DNA of 64,000 nt from Hyphomicrobium sp. Lineage in GTDB: Bacteria > Pseudomonadota > Alphaproteobacteria > Rhizobiales > Hyphomicrobiaceae. Where the stretch lies: positions 210,066-274,065 of the forward strand of contig JALHOF010000003.1 in assembly GCA_022843145.1 (NCBI GenBank), in the 5' to 3' direction. This document shows, piece by piece, positions 16,262-23,718 of the stretch. The stretch's first letter is position 1. The number at the start of each line of letters is the position of its first letter. The notes under the pieces are model-generated. The model saw only the letters and a program-made list of their open reading frames with translations, was not told the origin of the DNA and ran no database searches. The position numbers and the translations under genes were made by a program.

Positions 16262-17139
16262 CTAAGGCCGGACATTTTGAGGCGCCTGTACGGCTCGACC
16301 GCATCAAGGTGCCAATTGGGCCGATGATCGGGTCAGCAGGGGCACTGCCGATCGCGCGGATGAAGGGTGGCAAGTTTGTTGTGACGCATGGGTCCGAGAC
16401 CCTCGCTCGCGCAAGTTCCCTTGGCAGGTCATCGGCGCCAGTCGCGATGTCGCGGTCGGGCTTGAGGAGCGCGCACAAGGCCGGTCTCTTGGCTGGTGGG
16501 GTGCGTGTCGCAAACTTCGCCCGCAAGAACGAGATCGCTCGGTTCGGTGGCTCGGCGTCGGTCGGCATCGTGGTCGACCTCACGGACATGTGGCGGCTGG
16601 CCAAGGGCTTAAACGGCGTCGCGGTGGCGATCGGGCAGGGTCACGGTATCATCTCGCAGGCGGTGAACGATGGCGCGCGGACGCTGAAAACGGGGCTCAG
16701 GCGCAAGCTCAAGGCGTGGACCGGAATACGGTCGTACGCCGAGACCGAGAAGGGCATGCGAATGACGTGGTCGACTCCGGCGACGATGACCGCTGTGCTG
16801 AGTATAACGGACCGTCATCGCCGTATCACGACTGCAAACTTCGGGGCCAAGTGGTCTAAGTCCGACCCTGGTGGTACGCACGCGGCCTGGAACCGGCCGC
16901 AGATGGCCGTTGGCACGTTCATGATACGAGGCGGCAAGCGCAGTATCAGAGGCGATCTGCTGTTCAAGCGGGTCGGACGTGGCCGCTTCCCTATCGCACC
17001 GCTGTGGGGGCCCAACATGGCCCGCGAGATCAAGCGGCACGAGGCGGAGGTCCAGCGCGACGTGGTGCGGGTGGCCGAGGTGAAGGTCAAGGCGACGGCG
17101 GTCCGGCTCATGGTAGCGGCAATCAACAAAGCACGGTGA
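16258..17139 (+). CDS. Minor tail / tail-completion protein, lambda gpZ-like
   Basis: This 293-aa protein starts at GTG 16258, overlapping the tape-measure stop. Its C-terminal half has the gpZ-type pattern: SITDRHRRITTANFGAKW, VGTFMIRGGK, LFKRVGRGRFPIAPLWGPNMAREI. gpZ-family proteins finish the head-proximal end of siphovirus tails. The N-terminal 100 residues match nothing I know. In lambda, Z lies upstream of the chaperone and tape measure; here it is last, so the order is rearranged. Confidence 0.65.
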   Translation: MTKAGHFEAPVRLDRIKVPIGPMIGSAGALPIARMKGGKFVVTHGSETLARASSLGRSSAPVAMSRSGLRSAHKAGLLAGGVRVANFARKNEIARFGGSASVGIVVDLTDMWRLAKGLNGVAVAIGQGHGIISQAVNDGARTLKTGLRRKLKAWTGIRSYAETEKGMRMTWSTPATMTAVLSITDRHRRITTANFGAKWSKSDPGGTHAAWNRPQMAVGTFMIRGGKRSIRGDLLFKRVGRGRFPIAPLWGPNMAREIKRHEAEVQRDVVRVAEVKVKATAVRLMVAAINKAR

Positions 17140-17368
17140 TCGATCGTCCCGGTTATCCTGTTCCAACTCTTTGAAACTGATCGGGTTCAACGGGTCCCTC
17201 CAGGCCGAAATTACCCCATGCGGGCTACACAGCCCCGAAAGGTGGCTAGGTGAGTGTTCGAAAAAGGGTTGCATTTCAATGCTCAAGTGGTCGTTGGTGG
17301 TGCAAAAATTGCGAGTCTTTGGAATCGGTTGGTGGGGTTGGCTCAGTGATGCAACGGGCTGTTGCATC

Positions 17369-17623
17369 TCAACGGCTCTTTCGTCGGAGACTGCTCGGCT
17401 TGGTGAGCCGCGCACCGTCGCCGTTTCCGTTCTGGTCGAGGAGTTGGACGCCAGCGCGCTCGATTGCCGCCCGGATCTTCCCCTTGATTTCCTGGGACAC
17501 CGCACGGCGCTCCTTTTCTAGGTCGACGACGCTCGAGAGTCCGACGCCCGCAGCTTCGGCGAGGGCGCCTTGGCTCCAATTGAGAAGGCCTCGCGCTGCA
17601 CGGCATTGGGCGGGAGTGATCAT
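17369..17623 (-). CDS. XRE-family repressor of E1 (84 aa)
   Basis: A Cro/CI-type HTH fills the N-terminus: TPAQCRAARGLLNWSQGALAEAAGVGLSSVVDLEKERRAVSQEIKGKIRAAIERAGVQLL. The E2 repressor at 41551-41805 has the same length and plan (TPRQCKAARALLDLSREDLA...). Both are divergent from an unknown ORF and face palindromic operators. It is the likely master switch that keeps the island silent. It has no peptidase domain, so induction probably uses an antirepressor or helper protein rather than RecA-stimulated cleavage (inference). Confidence 0.85.
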   Translation of the reverse strand: MITPAQCRAARGLLNWSQGALAEAAGVGLSSVVDLEKERRAVSQEIKGKIRAAIERAGVQLLDQNGNGDGARLTKPSSLRRKSR

Positions 17624-17655
17624 GCTCCCATCCCTACGAGGTGCCTGGGGATAGG

Positions 17656-17711
17656 CAACAATAATTGTTGCTGCATCCCCAGTTGCGTGCCACGTTCAAC
17701 AATAATTGTTG
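17656..17711. promoter_or_regulatory. Two palindromic operators CAACAATAATTGTTG for the E1 repressor
   Basis: A perfect 15-bp palindrome, CAACAAT-A-ATTGTTG, occurs twice in the divergent region, at 17656-17670 and 17697-17711. The starts are 41 bp apart, about four helical turns, so bound dimers would lie on the same DNA face. The sites are AT-rich in a GC-rich background and lie between the repressor gene and the rightward operon at 17731. Confidence 0.8.
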
Positions 17712-17730
17712 ATGCAGAGGAGTACCCGCC

Positions 17731-18183
17731 ATGGCCACCACCGAGACGATGACAACAGAAGGCGCCGCAGCTCCAAGCGAGAGCTGGGAGGCCGTTCCGA
17801 AGGGAGCGGCCCTGGGGAGGCTCAATCGCATGATGGACCACCGTTCGGCTGGCTCGTGTGGAGAGCGAATTGCGGCGATGATCGCTGAGAAGAGCTCGAC
17901 CGAGACATTGGCGCTCTCGTTCAGTGGAGATCCTGACGTGGTGCGCGCATTGCTTGGAGCGCTCGAGGATGCTCATGCGGGGCTCATCTCACGCATCGAG
18001 CTTGTGGAACTTGCTTTTGCGCGGCTGGCCTGGGCCTCCGAGCACGGCGCTCTGCGCGATCATGCTGCGGCGCTCCTTACGTCGCTGGAGAGCCTCGGAA
18101 ATGCCGAGCGTGTTTTCACCGAGGCGCGTGACGATCGCGCAGAACTCGCCGCGGCGCCGGCCGCCGCCGTTGTTCGGCAGTGA
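17731..18183 (+). CDS. First gene of the repressor-controlled rightward operon, unknown
   Basis: This 150-aa, mostly helical protein (VVRALLGALEDAHAGLISRIELVELAFARLAWASEH) has no recognised domain. ATG 17731 follows GAGGAG and comes 20 bp after the second operator, so its transcription should be controlled by the XRE repressor. E2 has an unrelated-looking 161-aa gene at the same relative place. An antirepressor or early function is possible but unproven. Confidence 0.6.
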   Translation: MATTETMTTEGAAAPSESWEAVPKGAALGRLNRMMDHRSAGSCGERIAAMIAEKSSTETLALSFSGDPDVVRALLGALEDAHAGLISRIELVELAFARLAWASEHGALRDHAAALLTSLESLGNAERVFTEARDDRAELAAAPAAAVVRQ

Positions 18184-18193
18184 GGGGCACGCC

Positions 18194-18763
18194 ATGATGG
18201 AAATCGAAAGTTCCGCCGCCACGCCGATCGCCGGCCTGTGGGTTGAGTACCAGACAGTCGCCGCGCGAATTGCCAGCCTTGAGGCCGAATTGGGACCAGC
18301 GAACGCGCGTGCAATCGAACTCACGCCGCCGCCGCCCGCGTCCATATGGGCCGGTGTCGGGTTCGCTCCGACCCAGCACGTCGAGACGCATTTTTCCGGC
18401 TCTGGGCTCGACGTCCCATGGATCTCGTCGGCGGGTTGGCGCGAGGTCGCCGCCCGCGCGTCGAGCGCCAAGGCAGCGGCAAGTGCCCGCGCCCGCGCGG
18501 CCGTTGCGTCCGGGTATGAGGCCGCGATCGAGCGCGCCGCCGTTGACTCCGGAACCGGCCGGATCGATGCCGAGCTTGAAGCGTTGGAGTGCGCGAGGAC
18601 CGGAATCGCCGCGCGCATCATGCAACAGCCGTCGACGTGCCTCGGCGATCTTCGAATTCAATGCGACGTCGGTTCGTGGCAGGCGAGAAATCAAGGTCCC
18701 TGGTGCGCGTTCCGCGCAAGCATCGATGCACTCGCCGCCGCGCCGGATGCCGCTAGCGCGTGA
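18194..18763 (+). CDS. Unknown helical island protein
   Basis: The 189-aa product starts at ATG 18194 with GAGGGG upstream, 10 bp after the previous gene. It begins with a coiled-coil-like segment (TVAARIASLEAELGPANARAIEL), has a central Pro-rich part, then an Ala/Arg-rich helix (ARASSAKAAASARARAAVASGYEAAIERAAVDSG). A GC-rich inverted repeat (CCCGCC / GGCGGG, about 18767-18782) follows the stop without a T-tract. No family is recognised. Confidence 0.55.
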   Translation: MMEIESSAATPIAGLWVEYQTVAARIASLEAELGPANARAIELTPPPPASIWAGVGFAPTQHVETHFSGSGLDVPWISSAGWREVAARASSAKAAASARARAAVASGYEAAIERAAVDSGTGRIDAELEALECARTGIAARIMQQPSTCLGDLRIQCDVGSWQARNQGPWCAFRASIDALAAAPDAASA

Positions 18764-18918
18764 ACTCCCGCCGCCGGGCGGGGGTTCACTGGTCATCGAG
18801 TACAATCGGACAAAGAGTATCGAGCAGCCTAGGCGTGATTTCTCGTTGCCAGCATCGTTGCGCCCGGCGCACGGCCCGTGCCACATTCCGCCGTCTGATC
18901 CTCCTGGCTGGCGGGGCC

Positions 18919-19467
18919 ATGGCCGAGCGCGACTTGTATCCGGGCGTACACGACTTTATCGAGCAGCGCTTCAGAGCGCAGCTCGCGCCGCGCTATGGTG
19001 AGCTGCATACCGTATCGGCCGTCACGGCGACGGCCAGGGGCGGCACTGACGATGCGCGGTGGACCCGTCCCGATCTCGCACTCGCGGCCGTGCGCCGCTT
19101 CAAATACGATCCGACGTGGACGCTCGACCTGCACTCCTTCGAGGTCAAGACCGACACCAATTGCGACCCGACGTCCGTGCATGAAGCGTTGAGCCACGCC
19201 GCGCTTGTGCACTTCACCTGGCTGACGTGGCATCGGCCGGGCTTCGCCGAGGCCGAACCGCTCTGCCGGCTTATCCACGACCGCTGCGCTCGCCATGGCG
19301 TCGGCCTCATTACTTTCGACGACCCAGCCAACAGCGACAGCTACACGGTGCGCCTCCGCTCCGCTCGGCACGTACCGGATCCGGAGGCCGTCGACGAATT
19401 CATCGAGACCCGTTTCGAGCCGCATGCCCGCGAGCGGCTGCAATCGTGGCTGCGAGGGGGCGTTTGA
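18919..19467 (+). CDS. Putative PD-(D/E)XK nuclease-fold protein
   Basis: The 182-aa protein starts at ATG 18919. A restriction-endonuclease-like core is suggested by RPDLAL (Pro-Asp near residue 50), then LDLHSFEVKT (Glu-x-Lys near 75-77) and a following helix HEALSHAALVHFTWLTW. The spacing suits the PD-(D/E)XK fold, but the call is motif-level only. It is stop-start coupled to the ParA gene and so probably acts with it. E2 has no counterpart. Confidence 0.55.
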   Translation: MAERDLYPGVHDFIEQRFRAQLAPRYGELHTVSAVTATARGGTDDARWTRPDLALAAVRRFKYDPTWTLDLHSFEVKTDTNCDPTSVHEALSHAALVHFTWLTWHRPGFAEAEPLCRLIHDRCARHGVGLITFDDPANSDSYTVRLRSARHVPDPEAVDEFIETRFEPHARERLQSWLRGGV

Positions 19468-20357
19468 TGGCCGTGCATGTCGCGATCGCGAACCACAAGG
19501 GCGGTGTCGGGAAATCGACGTCGACGTTATTGATTGCCGAGGGCCTCGCAGCCACCCTCGCGCGTCGCGTGCTGGTGATCGACATGGACCCGCAGGCTAG
19601 CGCGTCGACGATGCTACTTTCGGCACTGGGGGCCACACGCGCCGCCGCTGCAGGCCGCTCGACGCATGCAATCCTCGATCAAGTCGCGCACGGCCGCGCC
19701 ATCCATTTGAGTCAGGCGATCAGCGCCCGCGCAAGCGATCTTGTTGAGCTTCGCGATGGTGGCGGCCCCGGTCGCGTCGATCTCATTGCGTCGGCGTCGG
19801 CGCTGTTGACGGCGCTCCCGGCACTCGAGGATCAGATCCGCGCACGGCACCGGTCGACGCTCGACGTTGCGCTCGCGCGGACCATCGCGCCCGAGCTCGA
19901 GCGCATCGGCCGCAGCTATGACGTCGTTCTGTTCGACTGCCCGGCCGGGACAGGGCCCCTGGCGCTCGCCGGCGTGCGCCTCTCGCAGTTCGTCATCGCG
20001 CCGACGGTGCTCGACGAGATCTCGATGAAGGCGCTGCAGGACTTCATCAAAATCGTGCTCGCGCAGGAGCGGGATGCAGCGGGGCACTTCGTGCTCAAGG
20101 TGCTGCCCGCGATCTTCCGCATGGGCGATCCGGTGCAGCACCAGATGCTCGACCGGATTCGATCCGGCGCCGTGCGCCTCAACATGTTCAACCGCCCGGT
20201 GCCAGACTCGGTGAACGTTCGGCGAGCCACGCACCGAATTCGGCCCGACTCGTACCGTTCCATGCGCGACAAATATGGCTCGCTCGCGAGTGAGCTGCCG
20301 CACCTGGCCGACGCCGTAGATGCCTTCATTTTGCCGAGGGAGAGAAAAGCCCGATGA
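19467..20357 (+). CDS. parA: ParA/Soj-family ATPase
   Basis: The 296-aa product carries the deviant Walker A motif KGGVGKST (residues 11-18), DMDPQAS for the switch region and a Walker B-like VVLFDCPAG. Such ATPases move plasmids, phage-plasmids or protein clusters over the nucleoid. A ParA on an integrated element suggests maintenance as an episome after excision, or positioning of a nucleoprotein complex. No typical parB follows, only the 118-aa protein at 20354, and no clear parS array was found. Confidence 0.88.
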   Translation: MAVHVAIANHKGGVGKSTSTLLIAEGLAATLARRVLVIDMDPQASASTMLLSALGATRAAAAGRSTHAILDQVAHGRAIHLSQAISARASDLVELRDGGGPGRVDLIASASALLTALPALEDQIRARHRSTLDVALARTIAPELERIGRSYDVVLFDCPAGTGPLALAGVRLSQFVIAPTVLDEISMKALQDFIKIVLAQERDAAGHFVLKVLPAIFRMGDPVQHQMLDRIRSGAVRLNMFNRPVPDSVNVRRATHRIRPDSYRSMRDKYGSLASELPHLADAVDAFILPRERKAR

Positions 20358-20710
20358 CAGCGAGTCCGATCAGCCCAAGCGAAGCCCTCGATCGCCTTTT
20401 CACCGTGGTGCGCGAGGAAGCCGCGACCAATCCCGTTTTCGCCCGCCGCCTGCTCGACGCCGTGGGCACGCCGGTGCTGTTTCAGGGGACTGAAGCCGCG
20501 CCGGCCGTCGATCCGGTGATCGCCGCTCAGCGACACGATCAGGCAGCGTTCCGCGAGATGTTTTCCACTTTCAGCGAAGCGGACTTGAAGAAGATGCTCA
20601 CGACATTCGGCCTTGCGACCGCCGAGGATATCAAAGGCGTGAAAACGAAGCCGAAAAAAATGGGCTTTGTCGAGTTGCTGTGGACCGGCGCGCGGAGCCA
20701 GTTGGATTGA
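20354..20710 (+). CDS. Small ParA-partner candidate
   Basis: This 118-aa protein is coupled to parA by ATGA overlap. The N-terminal part is helical (PSEALDRLFTVVREEAATNPVFARRLLDAVG). The C-terminus contains FSEADLKKMLTTFGLATAEDIKG and a lysine-rich stretch. There is no recognisable ParB HTH or nuclease domain. Small partners that stimulate ParA ATPase are common, so this role is inferred from context only. Confidence 0.6.
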   Translation: MTASPISPSEALDRLFTVVREEAATNPVFARRLLDAVGTPVLFQGTEAAPAVDPVIAAQRHDQAAFREMFSTFSEADLKKMLTTFGLATAEDIKGVKTKPKKMGFVELLWTGARSQLD

Positions 20711-20851
20711 TGGCCCTGAGGCGAGCCGCTTGGGCAACCAAAGGTGGGCTGGTGCCAGGTAGCGTCTCAGTTTGAATTTGGACGCCGTTGACATGCGGTC
20801 GTCATCGAACCAAGTCCCTGCTATGTTTAGCGCAAATCAGGAGCACATATT

Positions 20852-21187
20852 GTGACGAAGCGCTTTCTGACAATGGACGCGCCAGGCGCGTCCGCCGACG
20901 CTATCCAGGCTGGCGTGACGGCCGCGCATGTCATATTTGCAAGTCATGGTACGACGGCCAGTGAAGTGGCACTCGCAATGTGGAAGCGAGAGACAGATGA
21001 CGTGCGCGGTGCGTTGGTTCCAGAAGAACAGTACGACGCAAGCTCGACACCGCTTGCAACCACGACAGCGCGCGAGATGAAAATCGCCGATCTGTGGTTT
21101 GTGGCCGAAGCAGCGGCGATGACAGCCTGCTACGGAACCGGCGCGAAGCCAGAGACAGCGCAACTGATACTACGGGAAGCCGACTAA
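20852..21187 (+). CDS. Unknown 111-aa protein
   Basis: The gene starts at a GTG behind CAGGAG. The composition looks natural, with a helical middle (DAIQAGVTAAHVIFASHGTTASEVALAMWKRE) and an amphipathic C-terminus. No family is recognised. A long ORF runs antisense to it and cannot be excluded, but the SD and compact length favour this strand. Confidence 0.4.
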   Translation: MTKRFLTMDAPGASADAIQAGVTAAHVIFASHGTTASEVALAMWKRETDDVRGALVPEEQYDASSTPLATTTAREMKIADLWFVAEAAAMTACYGTGAKPETAQLILREAD

Positions 21188-21399
21188 TGCCTAAAGGCCC
21201 CGAGGGGAGAAGCGCCCTGCGGACGTCGGAGCGAACGACTTCAACATCATGAAGATCTAGTAGATCTGCATATGCTGGCTGCTCTAGACGTTCTAGTCGA
21301 TCTAGGAAGACATGAACTTCTGGACGGTGCTGCGGTTCGTCCGCCAGCAGCTCGAGGTCCTTCGTTTGAATGACCTGGCCGGCGATCCCGGCTTCCGCT
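21188..21399. other. Non-coding gap with a CTAG cluster
   Basis: CTAG, normally rare in proteobacterial DNA, occurs four times in 49 bp (21257, 21284, 21293, 21302), with an AGATCTAGTAGATCT repeat and a CTAGA/TCTAG inverted pair. The segment is AT-rich relative to its surroundings. It may be a protein-binding region or a remnant junction. No gene is supported. Confidence 0.4.
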
Positions 21400-21765
21400 T
21401 CAAGGGCGAATTGCAGGCTGCTCGCCGGCACCGGGCCGGGCAGGACGCTGGACGCTTCCGAGGTCAGGGCAAGGACCGCTGTCAGGATCGCATACAGTCT
21501 CGATGGCGCCCTGCCGCTCGTCATTGTTTTTTTTAGGATCGACACTTGGCGCCACGCGCTCTCTGCCGCCGGCTTCGTAGGTGCATCGCGCCGGATCGGG
21601 TGGCGAGCCACAGACCTTCTTGAGGGCGGCATGGCCGACGCACTTGCCGTTGGGCCCGCGCCAGCCAGGCCCGCCGCGACAGCCGCACCAATCGCAGAAT
21701 TCCGCAGCCGCGCTCGCCGGCAGCGAGACGCATAGTCCGATTGCGAGAATTTGACCCCAACGCAT
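21400..21765 (-). CDS. Cysteine-rich secreted small protein
   Basis: The 121-aa product has a signal peptide (ILAIGLCVSLPASAAAEF) followed by CDWCGCRGGPGWRGPNGKCVGHAALKKVCGSPP. From memory, this Cys/Gly pattern recurs in small exported rhizobial proteins of unknown function. The C-terminal third is disordered and Pro/Arg-rich. The gene appears alone and may be cargo. The alternative frames over this region are discussed among the rejected items. Confidence 0.5.
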   Translation of the reverse strand: MRWGQILAIGLCVSLPASAAAEFCDWCGCRGGPGWRGPNGKCVGHAALKKVCGSPPDPARCTYEAGGRERVAPSVDPKKNNDERQGAIETVCDPDSGPCPDLGSVQRPARPGAGEQPAIRP

Positions 21766-21935
21766 GGTGCACCCGAAACGTCAGCAAACGGTCGGCCATC
21801 GCCTGGAGGTTGTCAACGGGAGCGATGCGACCCAGATCCAATCGGCTCATGTGGCTTGGCTCATACTGTGGTCGCGAAGTCCTCAGCCGCCATCGTCCTT
21901 GAATTCTGCCTTTCATAGCCACCGTTGCCGGAACG

Positions 21936-21970
21936 AAAAAACCCCGGTCGCGGTCGCCCGCGCCGGGGTT
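21936..21970 (-). terminator. Rho-independent terminator for the 22041 gene
   Basis: On the minus strand an AACCCCGG arm (21963-21970) pairs with CCGGGGTT (21940-21947 region). Six T residues follow directly. It lies about 70 bp downstream of the stop at 22041. Confidence 0.75.
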
Positions 21971-22040
21971 CATCAGTTTGGTGCACGAGTTCACGACGGT
22001 TCAGGACGTGAACTCGGCCGCGGCGGTGAACTCGGCGAGT

Positions 22041-23090
22041 TCACCCGCACGCCTGGCGGCGCCAGACGCTGGCCGTGGACTTCGGCAATGTGAACTGCTC
22101 CCGCAACTCGGACCAGCTCGGCGGACTTCCAGTGCGCTGTTCGAATTCCCGGCACCAGGCGATGACCTGGCCCTTCGCGACGGCCGGCGTGTTCTCGTTC
22201 ACCGGCGCCGGTAGCGGTCGCCCGCGGTGCGGCCCGCCAGAGCCCTCAGGATCGCCGCCCAGGGCGGGAAACGAGGTCTGCCGGGTGTCCGCTGCCGCCG
22301 TTGCAGTTCGGGCCTGCGCGACGCTGGCGAAGATCACGGTGCCGAAGGTGGCGACGAAGACCACGCCTAGGCCCATGATCCACGCCCAGATGCCAGAAAC
22401 CGCGTCTTCGGAGGCGGTGGCCTCGGCGGGGCGGTCGAGCTTCCCGAGTTCGCCGCGCAGGCGGTTGACCTCGGGCTCCAGTTCGGCCTTGCGTGCGGCG
22501 GCCCCGCGCTCCTTGTAGAGCTTGAGGATCGGCTCGCAGGCCGTCTTGGTGTCGTCACGGCTGATGTCGGCGCACTGCTGCGACCGGCGCCAGACGGACA
22601 TGTCGATCTTCGTCGATTGCACCTCGGCCTGGATCACCGGCACGGGGCGCGGGTTGCCGAGCTTCGCCAGCTCGTCCGCCGCCGTGTCGTAAGCCGCCTT
22701 GGCACGGTCGTAGCGGCCACGTGCTCCGCCCTCGTCGGAGACCTTGGCGCGCTGAGCCTCAAGGATGTGAGAGGCCATCGCGGTGATGGAGATCGAGAAC
22801 AGGAGGCATGCGGCGATGCCCGCCACGATGCGCTGGCGCACCGGGCCGGAGGGCGTCAGTGCGACCCAGGCGGCGCGTGCTTGGCTGAGGGAGACCGCGA
22901 CGGCCGCCAGCACGAGGACGGCGCCGGCGATCGATACCGGCTGGCCCTGGATGTTGACGGTGAAGCGGTCGAGGTGCGTGCCGAGCCCGTAGGCGCGGAG
23001 CGCGTTGGAGACGCTTTCGGCCACGATCGCAAGTGAGATCGGGACCCAGGCGGCTGGCGAGACGCGCCAGTGGGTGGTATCATTCTGCAT
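22041..23090 (-). CDS. Multi-pass membrane protein with coiled coil and C-terminal HTH-like segment
   Basis: The 349-aa product starts at ATG 23090 with AGGAG 8 nt upstream. It has hydrophobic helices at about 12-30, 48-65 and 85-105. A long helical, charged region follows (RYDRAKAAYDTAADELAKLG ... AELEPEVNRLRGELGKL), with a Cys pair around QQCADISRDDTKTACEPI. A fourth helix (WIMGLGVVFVATFGTVIFAS) comes next, and the cytoplasmic tail ends in SWSELREQFTLPKSTASVWRR, a possible HTH. Function is unknown. Its transcript has a structured leader. Confidence 0.65.
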   Translation of the reverse strand: MQNDTTHWRVSPAAWVPISLAIVAESVSNALRAYGLGTHLDRFTVNIQGQPVSIAGAVLVLAAVAVSLSQARAAWVALTPSGPVRQRIVAGIAACLLFSISITAMASHILEAQRAKVSDEGGARGRYDRAKAAYDTAADELAKLGNPRPVPVIQAEVQSTKIDMSVWRRSQQCADISRDDTKTACEPILKLYKERGAAARKAELEPEVNRLRGELGKLDRPAEATASEDAVSGIWAWIMGLGVVFVATFGTVIFASVAQARTATAAADTRQTSFPALGGDPEGSGGPHRGRPLPAPVNENTPAVAKGQVIAWCREFEQRTGSPPSWSELREQFTLPKSTASVWRRQACG

Positions 23091-23191
23091 AGTCTCTACT
23101 CCTGGTTCTGTCAGGGGTTGGGGGCAAGGCCCGCGCTCGGATTGCCGTCCGGTCGCGGGCCGCTTCGTTCCTGCGTATCGGCGCAGGGCCC

Positions 23192-23242
23192 GCGGCTCTC
23201 GAAAGAGCCGCGCACGCTTCGCCGTCGGAGGCCGAAGCCTCC
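23192..23242 (-). promoter_or_regulatory. Two UUCG-tetraloop hairpins in the leader of the 22041 gene
   Basis: GCGGCTCT/AGAGCCGC (23192-23211) and GGAGGC/GCCTCC (23227-23242) each enclose CGAA on the plus strand, which reads UUCG in the minus-strand RNA. The second gives the very stable C(UUCG)G form. Both lie in the inferred 5' leader and suggest RNA-level control or a separate small RNA. Confidence 0.5.
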
Positions 23243-23387
23243 GTTTCATGTCTCTCCCCGCGCCTCGCTTCGATCGGGGACCGTTTGGACCGGTGGACGG
23301 GGCATCCTACTGAGGGCCTAGCCGGGCTTGCTCTGTGTCTCTCGGCTGTCGGGACCGTTCGGGCCGTCGCTGGTTGGCAGTATACTT

Positions 23388-23471
23388 AACGGGATACGAA
23401 AAGTAAGGGGGCTGGGCAACTAGGCTGTTCACGTTTTCGTGATTTGAAGTGTGGCGAACGGGATACGAAAA
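23388..23471. promoter_or_regulatory. Two direct repeats AACGGGATACGAAAA upstream of the RHH gene
   Basis: Identical 15-bp copies occur at 23388-23402 and 23457-23471, 69 bp apart. A related inverted segment (TTTTCGTGAT) lies between them. The second ends 38 bp before the RHH start. They are plausible operators for that ribbon-helix-helix protein. Confidence 0.6.
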
Positions 23472-23508
23472 ATAGGAGTGATTTTCGAGCAAGCGGGAGA
23501 GAGCAGCG

Positions 23509-23718
23509 ATGGCGCGGGTCCGACGAACGGGGAGACCCAAGAAGCCCGAGGGGGCCATGCGGCAGGTGGCGATCCGCTTTCCCGAGGAGATGCTTGCCGC
23601 GCTAGATGCGATCGCAGCTGAGCGGCTCGACCGGCCCGATCGCGCGAGCGTCGTGCGAGAGATCATCGCCCAGGCGCTCGAAGCGCGGATGGCGAAGGGG
23701 AAGGGGAAAGCGGCATGA
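23509..23718 (+). CDS. Ribbon-helix-helix transcriptional regulator
   Basis: This 69-aa protein has a basic N-terminus, then the beta strand and two helices of the RHH (CopG/Arc) fold: MRQVAIRFPEEMLAALDAIAAERLDRPDRASVVREIIAQALEARM. It probably autoregulates from the direct repeats upstream. It overlaps the following membrane-protein gene by ATGA. A toxin partner is not evident, so a simple regulator is likelier than an antitoxin. Confidence 0.8.
   Translation: MARVRRTGRPKKPEGAMRQVAIRFPEEMLAALDAIAAERLDRPDRASVVREIIAQALEARMAKGKGKAA

Larger units (their letters stand above)
23091..23508. other. 418-bp divergent regulatory region with structured leader
   Basis: This gap separates the membrane-protein gene (minus) and the RHH gene (plus). 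It holds two tetraloop hairpins, a TATACT -10-like hexamer on the minus strand near 23380-23386, and two 15-bp direct repeats next to the RHH start. If the minus promoter is there, the leader would be about 290 nt. No ORF is supported. Confidence 0.55.

Noticed and set aside
11707..17139. Gene transfer agent cluster
   Set aside because: The lambda-like D, C/nu3, G/GT, H set lies inside att sites beside an integrase and repressor. The canonical alphaproteobacterial GTA order (TerL, portal, protease, capsid, and so on) is absent.
17171..17521. Plus-strand ORF of 116 aa opposite the E1 repressor
   Set aside because: It has a natural N-terminus, but most of it is antisense to the repressor and no ribosome-binding site precedes it.
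20931..21632. Minus-strand ORF of 233 aa
   Set aside because: A natural-looking stretch with a possible signal peptide exists in the middle, but there is no ribosome-binding site. The frame runs through two better-supported ORFs and its ends are Arg-rich shadow sequence.
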